DNA from: Clostridia bacterium
GTDB lineage: Bacteria; Bacillota; Clostridia; Oscillospirales; CAG-272
Reading direction: 5' to 3'
Length of the DNA stretch: 48,269 nt
Assembly: GCA_900767415.1 (NCBI GenBank)
Contig: CAAFYZ010000011.1
Span: 1-48,269 of the forward strand
Below, one piece after another: positions 9,440 to 17,504 of this stretch. Both the position numbers and the translations under genes were made by a program. Positions within the stretch are counted from its first letter, which is position 1. The number at the start of each line of letters is the position of its first letter. A model generated the notes under the pieces. It was given only the letters and a program-made list of their open reading frames with translations. It was not told the origin of the DNA and did no database searches.

Positions 9440-9983
9440 CATAAAGTACGTTCAAAACATCGACTTTTGCCGTTTGAATTTTCTTTTTTGAAAAAGCGCC
9501 TGTATACGGTGAATTCAAAGTGCGAAAGAAGCGATTTGAAAATGCGTGTCGGAAATGCTTCGGAATCGGACGAAAAATCGTTTTTTGAAAGGGCGTACCA
9601 TAACGATTCGCAGGCGAATCGCTTGCAAATTTTAACCGAGCGGAAGGGCGCGTGTGGCGTAAAATAAGATCGGGCAGTCGGGTCCGGCGAAAACGGTTGC
9701 AAAACGTGCGAAAATGCAAAAAAAACGCTCAGCACGTCGGGAATGTGGCGACCTTGTGCAAGAAAACGCAGGGTACGACGGGAATACGGCGACTTTGTGC
9801 ACGAAGCTGCGCAGGCGACGGACGAAAAGCAAGGGAAAAAGCGAAAATTCGCGCGATCGCGGAAGTCGCTTTTTGAAAATGCTAATTCACGAAATGCAAT
9901 TCTTAAAAGGCAGACCGCCGACGGCGAAAGCCGAACGCAAGGGGGGCAACCGTCGGTTGCGAAAAATGAATGGCGTCGGGTGG

Positions 9984-10012
9984 TTGCAAAAGAGCGCGGT
10001 TTGCGGTAAAAT
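9984..10012 (+). promoter_or_regulatory. Promoter for the HTH-ADP-ribosylglycohydrolase gene
   Basis: TTGCAA (9984-9989), a 17-nt spacer and TAAAAT (10007-10012). Transcription would start about 270 nt before the ATG at 10287, so the repeats at 10120-10272 would lie in the leader RNA. Confidence 0.5.
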
Positions 10013-10119
10013 AGATTTATACGGAGCATCGCGAGGGCATTTTCGATGCAAAAGCGGGCGAGAGTGCCATGCAGGCGAGCGCTTTCACGTGCTCGTCGCG
10101 CAACGAATGTCGACGGATT

Positions 10120-10272
10120 CGCACGCCATGCGTCCTTTTATATCGCCCGCCGACGGTTTCGCGTGCTACGCGTGTGCTTTTTACATCGCTCGGCGATGAT
10201 TTCACACTCTGTACGCGTGCTTTTTATATCGCCCGCCGACGATTTCGCTCGTCGTGCGTGCTTTTACACGAA
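10120..10272 (+). repeat. ~43-nt tandem repeats in the leader of the ADP-ribosylglycohydrolase gene
   Basis: Units of about 45 and 41 nt carry GTGCTTTTTATATCGCCCGCCGACG followed by ATTTCGCTCGTCGTGC-like sequence; about three and a half copies run straight into the ribosome binding site of the next gene. CGCCCGCCGACG and the nearby CGTNGTGCG could pair, giving small hairpins in each unit. The position between promoter and start codon suggests regulation, which is inference. Confidence 0.65.
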
Positions 10273-10286
10273 AGGAAGGGAAAAAT

Positions 10287-11867
10287 ATGACTTTAAGGGA
10301 AGCGATTTCTAAAATCCGGGCGGAAGCCGGACTGTCGCAGGAACGATTCGCCGAACAGTTCGGCGTGTCGAGACAATCGGTGCAGAAATGGGAGAGCGGC
10401 ACCTCGACGCCCGATCTTCCGAAACTTGTCGAGATCGCGAAAAAATTCAACGTCTCGCTGGACGCGATGATTCTGAACCGTGACAGCAGAATGGTGGAGA
10501 CGCTGAACGAGAACCGTTCTGTCAAGCCAAAATATGAAAATCTCGCCACATGGGAGTTTTACGGTGCGGATCTGATGACGGAATATGTCCAGTCGGTCGA
10601 AGAAGGACTGGATATCGAAGAGTACAAACCGCTCTTTGAAGCCGCCGCCCGCCTGCCGAAAAACGAAATACAGAAGAATCTCGGCGACATTTTATACAAA
10701 ATCGTCGCGAATGCAAAGCAAAAAGACGGTTACCCGTACAGAGAACCGTCAACGCTCGATGAAATCAGAGCCCTGTGCAAGGGCAAAAAGCCGCTTGCCG
10801 GGGTGAAAAAAGAGACGCTGCGCAAAAAGATCGAGGGCGCATGGCAGGGAAGAATCTGCGGCTGTATGCTCGGAAAAAGCGTGGAATGTATCCGCACGAA
10901 CGAACTGATCCCCTTCTTAAAAGAGACGGGGAATTACCCGATGCACCGCTACATCCGCCGCACCGATATCACGGACGAAATCTGCAAAAAGTATACCTTT
11001 CCTTTTGCAAAGAGAATGTATGCGGACGAGATCGACGGTATGCCGGTCGATGACGATACGAACTACGTCGTGCTCGCACAGGTTATCGTCGGGGAGTGCG
11101 GCAGAGACTTCACGCCGAAGAACGTCGCCGACGCGTGGCTGAACCGTCAAAGCAAAAATATGTATTGCACGGCGGAGCGGGTCGCATATCGGAACTTCAT
11201 TGCCGGCTACGAGCCGCCCTTCTCGGCAATCTATAAGAACCCGTACAGAGAGTGGATCGGCGCGCAGATTCGCGGCGACTATTTCGGCTATATCAACCCC
11301 GGTGATCCCGAAACGGCGGCGGAGATGGCATGGCGGGACGCCTCGATCTCCCATGTGAAAAACGGAATTTACGGTGAAATGTTCGCCGCGGCGATGATCG
11401 CGACCGCCGCCGTCACCGATGACATGACGGGCATCGTCGAGGGCGGACTTGCCGAGATTCCGTATACCTCGCGTCTTTACGAGAAGGTCGCGGGCGTGCT
11501 CGAAGGTTACCGTAGCGGCCTCCCGCGCGAGGAGTGCTTTGCCCGTATTCACGCGGCGTATGACGAATATACGGCGCACGGCTGGTGCCATACGATCTCC
11601 AATGCGATGATCGTCGCGGCGTCCCTTTTGTACGGCGGCGGCGACTTCGCAAAATCCGTCTGCATGGCGGTGGAAACCGGATTCGATACCGACTGCAACG
11701 GTGCGACCGTCGGCTCTGTCGTCGGTATGGCGAAGGGGATCGATGAGATTTCCGAAGAATGGAAAGCACCGATGCACGACACCCTTCACACTTCGATCTT
11801 CGGCGTCGGGACGGTAAAAATCTCCGATCGGGTCACGATGACGATGAAACATATCGGCAAGGTCTGA
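10287..11867 (+). CDS. XRE-family HTH fused to an ADP-ribosylglycohydrolase domain
   Basis: The 526-aa protein begins with a Cro/C1-type HTH (residues about 1-60, SRQSVQKWESGTSTPD recognition region). A linker of about 110 residues and an ADP-ribosylglycohydrolase domain from about residue 178 follow. Family metal-binding motifs are visible: DDDTN at 255-259, TDDMTG further on, and GFDTDCNGATVGS with D467 and D469. Such enzymes remove ADP-ribose from proteins or small molecules; fusion to a DNA-binding domain suggests a sensor or autoregulator. The start is the ATG at 10287 after GGAAGGG; an upstream in-frame ATG lacks a ribosome binding site. A strong terminator follows. The gene is monocistronic and has a decayed relative at 25167-26370. 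Substrate unknown. Confidence 0.88.
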   Translation: MTLREAISKIRAEAGLSQERFAEQFGVSRQSVQKWESGTSTPDLPKLVEIAKKFNVSLDAMILNRDSRMVETLNENRSVKPKYENLATWEFYGADLMTEYVQSVEEGLDIEEYKPLFEAAARLPKNEIQKNLGDILYKIVANAKQKDGYPYREPSTLDEIRALCKGKKPLAGVKKETLRKKIEGAWQGRICGCMLGKSVECIRTNELIPFLKETGNYPMHRYIRRTDITDEICKKYTFPFAKRMYADEIDGMPVDDDTNYVVLAQVIVGECGRDFTPKNVADAWLNRQSKNMYCTAERVAYRNFIAGYEPPFSAIYKNPYREWIGAQIRGDYFGYINPGDPETAAEMAWRDASISHVKNGIYGEMFAAAMIATAAVTDDMTGIVEGGLAEIPYTSRLYEKVAGVLEGYRSGLPREECFARIHAAYDEYTAHGWCHTISNAMIVAASLLYGGGDFAKSVCMAVETGFDTDCNGATVGSVVGMAKGIDEISEEWKAPMHDTLHTSIFGVGTVKISDRVTMTMKHIGKV

Positions 11868-11880
11868 TTTGCCGAAAAAG

Positions 11881-11918
11881 AAAAAGAGCAGGTGACATTC
11901 AGTCGCCTGCTCTTTTTT
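11881..11918 (+). terminator. Rho-independent terminator
   Basis: A 15-bp stem (AAAAGAGCAGGTGAC with its partner, one G-U pair) closes a five-base loop and ends in TTTTTT, just past the stop codon at 11867. Confidence 0.9.
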
Positions 11919-12195
11919 CACAAGACGCCGATAAAACAGAAAAAATGCAAATAATTCTATACAAAATAGGCGCTTTCGGTCGAAAATGCGGCGAAAAATT
12001 GTCACCCGACTCTTTTTCAAAACGCTCTCTTTTTTCGCGGAAGGCGCGATTCCTTCGTGCTTTCATGACCTTTTCGCTCGCCGCGATCCTCTCTGACCTT
12101 TGCGACGGTGTCCGCGGCGGGCGGAAACAGGGGAGAGCCGCCCGCGGGAAAGTGCCGCGGCACGTCTTTTGCCCGCGTCCCGATTGCCGCGTGCG
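11919..12195. other. Spacer between convergent genes
   Basis: No gene is seen. It contains the motif CAAATAATTCTATACAAAA at 11948-11966, which has a near-copy at 14556-14574. A GC-rich imperfect inverted repeat lies around 12113-12168 (CCGCGG / CCGCCCGCGG) but has no T-tract on the side expected for the minus-strand gene. Confidence 0.5.
11948..11966. repeat. Left copy of a 19-bp repeat flanking the GH2 gene
   Basis: CAAATAATTCTATACAAAA, identical at 17 of 19 positions to the copy at 14556-14574, in the same orientation. The GH2 gene lies between them. Confidence 0.5.
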
Positions 12196-14346
12196 TTACA
12201 TATTCAGGAATTTTTCTTCGCTCGCTTTTTCCGCGGGGCGGTAGAGAAGGCGGTATTCGTTGGAGAATGCGTCCTCGGATTCAAGCCGCAGAATCATCTC
12301 GTGCGCGTCGATGTCCGGCAAGACAAGGCAGACCTGCGCACCCTCGGTGTTCTCTGCGACGGGTGCCGTGGCATTTTCCCACGTCAGAAGCGGGAAGGTC
12401 TGCTCTTTGATGCACAGGGTGACCCTGACGTCGGCGTGCACCTCTTGCTGCGTTTCGTTCAGAAGCCAGATGCCCGCGCGGAAGGTGTCGCCCGCCTTCC
12501 AGTCAAAGCGGGGAATCCGTGCGCTGAAAAGAACGGGGCGCAGCGCACGCTTCGTCGCGAAGTAGCCGGGTTTCGGCACGGCGGGATAGGAGAAAAGACT
12601 GTTATTCGCCGCGGTGATCCACGGCTCGTCATAGCACCAGTTGACGGCGGCACTGCAATGCGGCCATTGGCGGCGCATTTCTTCAAACGCCGCCTGATAC
12701 CCGACGCTCTGCAACCACCCGCTCTCTGCTACCATGTCGTCGAGCGTCTTCGGCTCGCCGAAGTAGGAGCGGAGAAGGTCGGCGCAGATCCACCGCGTCG
12801 CACCCCATGCGCGGAAACCGTGGTGCATCTTCCATGCCGCCGTCTCGCGGACGGGAAAAAGTTCGTCTTCCGGGATGATTTTCTTTAAGAGTTCCGTATC
12901 CGCCATGGCGGGAATCCCGAACTCGGTATAGGCGACAAGATGCGAGGCGGCAAAACTTTGGAAAACGTCGCCGCCCATGCTCTCGTCGCGGAAGACATAA
13001 CAGCCGTGCCCGACCCCGACCAGGGGAGAGGTCGCGAGGAAGGGACGCTCGCGGTCCAGCTCGTAGCAGAGTTTGTTCAGCAGGCGGAGCGGGAGCGACT
13101 GATCGTCCATGCCCGACCACGTGTTGAAAAGTTCGTTGCCGCCGCACCAGAAGGCGAGGGAGGTGTGCGAGCGCAGACGCAGAAGGACGGCACGCCCCTC
13201 TTCTTCCAACACCGAGAGATACTGTGCGTCGTCGGGATAACGGTTGCAGGCAAGCATAAACTCCTGCCAGACGAGAATCCCGTAACGGTCGCACAGCGTG
13301 TAAAAAGAATCCTTGCAGATCCCCGAGCCGCCCCAGACGCGGAAAATGTTGAAGTGTGCGTCCTTTGCATAGCGGATCAGCTCTTCGTAGCGACGCTCGG
13401 TCACCCGCCCGGGGAACAGCTCGGGGTTGACCCAGTTGGAGCCCTGCATGAATATGCGCCTGCCGTTGAGTTCCAGCGTCATTGGCGCGTCGTAGCGGGA
13501 TTTCGGGAAGGTGGGAGGGTCGCCCGCTCCCGCATTCCGCAACAGGCGTATGCGGCGGAATCCGATCTGCCCTTCCTTGCGGTCGCTCTCGGTCTCAACG
13601 GTGTAAGAGTACAGCGTCTGTGCACCCTGCCCGTTGCACCACCAGAGTTTCGGATGCTTTACGGTAAAGATTCTTTCTTTGCCCGTATAGACGACGTTGC
13701 CTTCGTCGTCGGTCAGCGTGATGCGAAGCGGTCGTTCGGTCTCTGCCGTCACGGTCACGGTGCCGAGGGAGAGGTCGTCCGACAGAGAAGCGCGCACCTC
13801 GCACGCGCCGATCGCGGCGGCGTCCCGCACTTCGATCCGTGCGTCCTCCCACATTCCCGAGACGAGGAGGCGCGGATTCCAGTCCCAGCCGTAGCAGACG
13901 GGCGGCTTGCAGCTGTGCGCCGCCTGTGAACGGGAGATCGGCTCACCCGCAAGTTTCGGGTGCGGGAAAATGAAAACGCAAAGCTCGTCCCGCCCGTCTC
14001 CCGAAAGTGCGTCGGTCAGATCGAGAGAGACGGGGGTGTACATTCCCTCATGTGAAAAAAGAACCTTTCCGTTCAGCGAGATCTCGTATTGATAGTCGAT
14101 TCCGCCCGAGACGAAAAAGACGCGCTCTCCCGCCCCTGCCGTATAGCGGAGGGTCGCGCGGTATTCCCACGCATCGTCTTCCAGTGCCTCAAAGGCGCGG
14201 CTCCCCTCGCCGAACATGACGTCGGGGAATCCGTGCGATACGGCATAATCGTATTGAATACAGCCGGGGACCGTGGCGGGGAAGCCCTCTTCTTTTTTGC
14301 CCCGATGAATCCGATAGCCGGTGAACTGTTGCGTGAAGGTTTTCAT
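12196..14346 (-). CDS. Glycoside hydrolase family 2, beta-mannosidase-like
   Basis: This 716-aa enzyme has the GH2 order: N-terminal sugar-binding jelly roll (about 1-160), immunoglobulin-like domain, and a TIM barrel with GSNWVNPELFPGR, FNIFRVWGGSG and GILVWQEFMLACNRYP, all typical of the beta-mannosidase branch. The predicted acid/base is E405 in WCGGNELFN and the nucleophile E475 in AYTEFGIP. There is no signal peptide, so it probably acts inside the cell on imported oligosaccharides, releasing beta-linked mannose; other beta-glycosides are possible. It is somewhat shorter than the 800-850 aa usual for the branch, mostly at the C-terminal side. AGAAAGAGAG precedes the ATG. A TATAAT-like box on the minus strand at 14547-14552 may be its promoter. 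Confidence 0.88.
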   Translation of the reverse strand: MKTFTQQFTGYRIHRGKKEEGFPATVPGCIQYDYAVSHGFPDVMFGEGSRAFEALEDDAWEYRATLRYTAGAGERVFFVSGGIDYQYEISLNGKVLFSHEGMYTPVSLDLTDALSGDGRDELCVFIFPHPKLAGEPISRSQAAHSCKPPVCYGWDWNPRLLVSGMWEDARIEVRDAAAIGACEVRASLSDDLSLGTVTVTAETERPLRITLTDDEGNVVYTGKERIFTVKHPKLWWCNGQGAQTLYSYTVETESDRKEGQIGFRRIRLLRNAGAGDPPTFPKSRYDAPMTLELNGRRIFMQGSNWVNPELFPGRVTERRYEELIRYAKDAHFNIFRVWGGSGICKDSFYTLCDRYGILVWQEFMLACNRYPDDAQYLSVLEEEGRAVLLRLRSHTSLAFWCGGNELFNTWSGMDDQSLPLRLLNKLCYELDRERPFLATSPLVGVGHGCYVFRDESMGGDVFQSFAASHLVAYTEFGIPAMADTELLKKIIPEDELFPVRETAAWKMHHGFRAWGATRWICADLLRSYFGEPKTLDDMVAESGWLQSVGYQAAFEEMRRQWPHCSAAVNWCYDEPWITAANNSLFSYPAVPKPGYFATKRALRPVLFSARIPRFDWKAGDTFRAGIWLLNETQQEVHADVRVTLCIKEQTFPLLTWENATAPVAENTEGAQVCLVLPDIDAHEMILRLESEDAFSNEYRLLYRPAEKASEEKFLNM

Positions 14347-14716
14347 ATGGCTCTCTTTCTTTTGCGAAGTTTTTCTTCATGATACCACAGAACAGGAGGA
14401 AAGTCAAGCCGAATCCCCCGAGGTGTCCTTTTCGCGGCAAAACCCGGAGCAAAACGCTCGTACGAAACGGAATAAAAATGCTCTTCTGCGCATGGCCGTA
14501 TGTTCTTCCGAAAATCCGAAAAAGGTGTTGCGCCGCCCTCAAAGTCATTATAATACAAACAATTCTTTACAAAACGAATGGTGCGAAGGAGAAAAAAGGA
14601 GCAGTCCGCACAAACGAACAGGCGCCCTGTTCCTTCGTCATTTTTGGTCGGCGCGGATTTTTCTTCTTTCGTTTTTCTGCTAACGGAAAAACCGCCCGAC
14701 GCAGGCACGAATTTTC
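14347..14716. other. Divergent intergenic region without a gene
   Basis: It separates the GH2 gene (minus) from the SGNH hydrolase gene (plus). It holds a minus-strand TATAAT (14547-14552) with a poor -35, and CAAACAATTCTTTACAAAA at 14556-14574. No reading frame looks coding. Confidence 0.5.
14556..14574. repeat. Right copy of a 19-bp repeat flanking the GH2 gene
   Basis: CAAACAATTCTTTACAAAA matches the copy at 11948-11966 at 17 of 19 positions. It overlaps the presumed promoter region of the GH2 gene. Confidence 0.5.
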
Positions 14717-14745
14717 TTGACAATGCTCCCGCCGCGTGATACAAT
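14717..14745 (+). promoter_or_regulatory. Promoter of the SGNH hydrolase gene
   Basis: TTGACA (14717-14722), a 17-nt spacer and TACAAT (14740-14745), about 55 bases before the start codon. Confidence 0.8.
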
Positions 14746-14799
14746 GAAAAAGACGGCATCTGCCGCCGCATAAAAAAGACAACCGAAGAGGAGAATCCC

Positions 14800-15471
14800 A
14801 TGGAACTCAAAGGAAAAATCATCGACTTCCTCGGCGACAGCATCACCGAAGGAGCCCGCGTCGAAAATCTCGAAAACCGCTATGACAACCGCCTCCTGAA
14901 ACTCTGCTCGCTCAAAGCGGTGCATAACTACGGCATCGGCGGCACCCGCCTTTCCCATCAGGAGAAGCCGAGCGACATACCGCGCTACGACCTCTGCTTT
15001 TGCGGGCGGGCATACGACCTCGACCCCGCCGCCGACCTGATCGTTGTGTACGGCGGTATCAACGATTATTTGCACGGGGACGCACGGTTCGGAGAAATGA
15101 GCGATAAAACGCCCGCGACCTTCTGCGGTGCGGTGGAGTTTTTGATGAACCTTTTGAAAGAACTTTACCCAGAGGCAAAACTTGTTTTTATGACGCCGGC
15201 ACATGCACGCTATCACGGGGAAAGCGACGCCCGTCCTTCTCCCGACCCGCACAAAAAGCCGGATGCCAAGCCACTCGCCGCCTATGTCTCCGTGATCGAA
15301 GAAAAGGCGCACGCGCACGGAATCCCCGTGCTGAACCTTTACGAAAAACTGCCGATCGACCCGAACCGCGCGGAAGACCGCGAACGCTATACGGCGGACG
15401 GTCTGCACTTCAACGACGAGGGGCACGGAATCCTCGCGGCTCTTCTTGCGGACTTTTTGCGCGCCCTTTGA
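14800..15471 (+). CDS. SGNH/GDSL-family hydrolase (esterase)
   Basis: This 223-aa enzyme carries the SGNH blocks: FLGDSITEG with nucleophile S14, a conserved glycine in NYGIGGTRL, GGINDY with N88, and DGLHFNDEG with D200 and H203 completing the triad. Members deacylate carbohydrates or lipids. No signal peptide is visible, so it is probably cytoplasmic. Its position beside a GH2 glycosidase suggests de-esterification of imported glycans, but it is transcribed away from that gene by its own promoter. GAGGAG lies a few bases before the ATG. A rho-independent terminator follows at 15535-15574. The true substrate cannot be read from sequence. Confidence 0.9.
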   Translation: MELKGKIIDFLGDSITEGARVENLENRYDNRLLKLCSLKAVHNYGIGGTRLSHQEKPSDIPRYDLCFCGRAYDLDPAADLIVVYGGINDYLHGDARFGEMSDKTPATFCGAVEFLMNLLKELYPEAKLVFMTPAHARYHGESDARPSPDPHKKPDAKPLAAYVSVIEEKAHAHGIPVLNLYEKLPIDPNRAEDRERYTADGLHFNDEGHGILAALLADFLRAL

Positions 15472-15534
15472 GTTTTCAGAGAGAATCTTTTCAAAATTTT
15501 TTGTTATTTTCCGTGAAAACGAAAGACGAAAACG

Positions 15535-15574
15535 AAAAACCGATCGGGAATCTGTCTTTTCCCGGTCGGTTTTT
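15535..15574 (+). terminator. Rho-independent terminator
   Basis: Stem AAAAACCGATCGGGAA with its partner TTCCCGGTCGGTTTTT around a short loop, 64 bases after the SGNH stop. The A-run on the left makes it usable for the convergent XRE gene as well. Confidence 0.88.
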
Positions 15575-15641
15575 GCACGCCGCGCAGGACGGTATAGGGG
15601 CGCGTCGGCGTGCAGGAATATACCGTCGGCACAACCCCGCT

Positions 15642-16247
15642 TTACCGAGGCGAAAAGAGTTTGAACGCACCTTCCGACATGACGTAGACGGTGCCTTCTC
15701 CGGGCGTGCCGTGCGCGGAGACGAAAATCCCTTCGTCCAATCCGACGATCACCCCCGGCTTCCCGCGGAACAATACGATCCGCGTCTCGCCTTTTGCGGG
15801 TTTCGGACGGAGGAACATGGTTTCGACCTGGTAAGGACTGCACATCGAGCCGAAGGGATAGTACTGAATCCAGTAGATCGTTTCGTTCTCGCGGCATTCG
15901 ATGCGCGTCGCTTTGCTCGCCCGCTTTTTCGAGACGTAGACCGTGTAACGGTGTCCCCCGTGTTCAAAGGACACGGTCTTATATTCCTTTTCCTCGCCGA
16001 TGACTTTTCCGCGGGTGCGAAAAGCGTCGTAAAGCGAGAGTTTTTCTTCGCTCACACATTCGCAGATGTCGCCGATGTTACATCCGAGCACCTCGCAGAT
16101 CCGGAGCAGGGTATCGGTTGTGACGGTGTCTCCCTGCACGAGCTTTGCAATCACGCGGGAACTGATCCCCGTCGTCTCCATGAGGTCGGACTTTGTCATC
16201 TTCTTGTCGACGAGCAATTTCCAGAGTTTGTTGTATTCCATGACCAT
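15642..16247 (-). CDS. XRE-family transcriptional regulator with C-terminal sensor-like domain
   Basis: This 201-aa protein has a short Cro/C1-type HTH at residues about 1-65 (MTKSDLMETTGISSRVIAKLVQGDTVTTDTL, given here as the recognition part TGISSRVIAKL, then LLRICEVLGCNIGDIC) of the YozG-like group. A C-terminal domain of about 130 residues, rich in beta-strand-like segments, is not recognised. It would bind DNA as a dimer; the regulon is unknown. The start follows AAAGGGGG eight bases upstream, and a consensus promoter lies at 16271-16299. It is convergent with the SGNH gene and sits just outside the AT-rich island, so it could regulate either; nothing decides this. Confidence 0.75.
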   Translation of the reverse strand: MVMEYNKLWKLLVDKKMTKSDLMETTGISSRVIAKLVQGDTVTTDTLLRICEVLGCNIGDICECVSEEKLSLYDAFRTRGKVIGEEKEYKTVSFEHGGHRYTVYVSKKRASKATRIECRENETIYWIQYYPFGSMCSPYQVETMFLRPKPAKGETRIVLFRGKPGVIVGLDEGIFVSAHGTPGEGTVYVMSEGAFKLFSPR

Positions 16248-16270
16248 AGAAAGTACCCCCTTTCGATATC

Positions 16271-16299
16271 AGTATAGCAGATTTCTCTCCTTTTGTCAA
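16271..16299 (-). promoter_or_regulatory. Promoter of the XRE regulator gene
   Basis: Minus-strand TTGACA (16299-16294), a 17-nt spacer and TATACT (16276-16271). Confidence 0.8.
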
Positions 16300-16457
16300 T
16301 AATTATTTTACGATAGTAAAAGATTTATTGCAAATGCGGCAGAATTACACACAGGGACAGGCGAAGTACCCGCCGCGGAGAAGAGAAAACCGAGCACCCC
16401 GAAAGCCGAAACCGAAAACCTCCGAAAAGAATCCCGAAAAAACAAACCCGCCGAAAA

Positions 16458-16499
16458 GAAACCGGTGCAACGAGAGAAGCTCCCGTCGCACCGGTTTTG
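16458..16499 (-). terminator. Hairpin terminator downstream of the zinc-binding protein gene
   Basis: AAACCGGTGC (16459-16468) pairs with GCACCGGTTT (16488-16497), with a further ACG/CGT inside. A-runs on one side and TTTTG on the other make it bidirectional. The 16248-16569 interval contains only this and the XRE promoter. Confidence 0.7.
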
Positions 16500-16569
16500 T
16501 CGGACTTTCCGAAAGAGTTTGATATTGTATTCATGAAAATCTGTATATTCTCTGATTTGACGCCGTCTT

Positions 16570-17388
16570 TCAAAGAAGATCTTCCACGTTGTTTTCAGAG
16601 AGCAAGGGGTAACGAGTTTCAATGCATGTAGAATCCGGTTTTTCCCGTATTTTCGGCTTTTCCGTAGCGTCGAGGGAATATATTTGCGCATCGTCTGATA
16701 GCGCGATGAAATCCTTTCCCTTCCATTCGTGCAGCATATACGATGGACGGAATTGATTTTTTCTTTGTTTCGCGTTGCCGCTGCTGCGTCGAAGCTCGCA
16801 GCCGCCGAGAGAATAAAAGGTGGATCGCTGTATCCAATAGCCCTCCGGCAATAATCGATGTACTTTTCTATAAGTATCCCCGCTTCTTTCTCCCCGTTTT
16901 CCAAACAGAGATACGTGTCGAACAAAGGAAGCAAAATTGTTTGTGAAGTGGCTTTTTTGACTGTATGTAAAAGACTGCGGCATAGAGAAAATTTTTTTGC
17001 AAGCCGGATTCATACACCGATAAAGCGGATGCTGATACCATACTTTTATGATAAACGGTGCGTGAAAAACAAAATCTTCATCCTCGTCGGGAGTAATTCT
17101 CGGATCTTCCAACTGATAAACATCGTATGCAAGGCGCCTGCTCTTATTACGAAAAATTGTCGTTTTCCGACTGCCGCAACAAGGGCATGCAGCAGCGTCG
17201 CGATCTTCATCCAGCACGAGAGCCATAGTTGCGCAGTTGCTTGCGATGCGAATTGTATGGATCGAAAACTGTTCTCCGTAAAGTTCTTTTAGCAGAACGC
17301 GATAACTTTTTTCGGTGAGACGATCCGTCAGCCAAAAAGCTTTTTTGTCTCGTTGTATTCGAATCGCGATATCATTCAGCTTCATCAT
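16570..17388 (-). CDS. Uncharacterised protein with a CxxC...CxxxxC zinc-binding module
   Basis: This 272-aa protein of unknown function has CPCCGSRKT near the middle, then about 50 residues on, YRCMNPACKKIF. The pattern is C-x2-C plus C-x4-C with R/K residues and an aromatic end, which resembles the zinc finger at the front of ISL3-type transposases. No transposase catalytic domain follows, so this may be a domesticated or truncated derivative, or an unrelated zinc ribbon. ATGATG starts after GGGAG. It is divergent from the protease operon and shares its 210-bp regulatory region. Base composition is AT-rich like the rest of the island. Function should not be assumed. Confidence 0.7.
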   Translation of the reverse strand: MMKLNDIAIRIQRDKKAFWLTDRLTEKSYRVLLKELYGEQFSIHTIRIASNCATMALVLDEDRDAAACPCCGSRKTTIFRNKSRRLAYDVYQLEDPRITPDEDEDFVFHAPFIIKVWYQHPLYRCMNPACKKIFSMPQSFTYSQKSHFTNNFASFVRHVSLFGKRGERSGDTYRKVHRLLPEGYWIQRSTFYSLGGCELRRSSGNAKQRKNQFRPSYMLHEWKGKDFIALSDDAQIYSLDATEKPKIREKPDSTCIETRYPLLSENNVEDLL

Positions 17389-17427
17389 TGTATCTCCCGT
17401 GTTCTGTGAAAAACGAATGTCATTTTT

Positions 17428-17455
17428 ATTATATCATAGATTTGGTATTTGTCAA
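17428..17455 (-). promoter_or_regulatory. Promoter of the zinc-binding protein gene
   Basis: Minus-strand TTGACA (17455-17450), a 16-nt spacer and TATAAT (17433-17428). The adjoining sequence TGTCAATTGACA (17450-17461) is a 12-bp perfect palindrome that could also be an operator. Confidence 0.75.
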
Positions 17456-17476
17456 TTGACATGCACATAGTTGATT

Positions 17477-17504
17477 TTGTCCAAAAATGGTTTTGTGCTA
17501 TAAT
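17477..17504 (+). promoter_or_regulatory. Promoter of the AAA+/M41 operon
   Basis: TATAAT at 17499-17504 with a weak -35 (TTGTCC at 17477-17482, 16-nt spacer). The weak -35 and the palindrome at 17450-17461 just upstream suggest control by an activator or repressor. That is inference. Confidence 0.55.

Larger units (their letters stand above)
3823..9983. other. 6.2-kb gene-free, repeat-rich segment
   Basis: No reading frame here has a convincing ribosome binding site, family motif or protein-like composition. Frames up to 376 codons exist but are rich in Arg, Ser, Cys or Phe. What can be seen is a series of distinct tandem-repeat blocks (4240-4640, 5565-5900, 6315-6468, 6695-6896, 7250-7372), two parS-like sites (7128-7143 and 7452-7495), an A-rich stretch that turns T-rich near 8180, and an 18-bp direct repeat at 8951 and 9422. 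Together with the sites beside soj it resembles a centromere-like organising region. That role is inference. Confidence 0.7.

Noticed and set aside
8899..10029. 376-codon minus-strand frame in the desert
   Set aside because: Arg/Ser/Phe/Pro-rich with no domains, no ribosome binding site and no conserved motif. It crosses an A-rich block that explains its openness.
3823..10286. oriC with a DnaA-box cluster
   Set aside because: I found no TTATCCACA-type cluster and no dnaA or dnaN. Single near-matches such as CGTGGATAA at about 1370 are not enough.
14680..15897. 405-codon minus-strand frame opposite the SGNH gene
   Set aside because: Antisense to a gene with full SGNH motifs; it also crosses the promoter and terminator of that gene.
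16308..16934. 208-codon minus-strand frame overlapping the zinc-binding gene
   Set aside because: It is offset from the better 272-codon frame, has no ribosome binding site, and runs through the terminator hairpin at 16458-16499.
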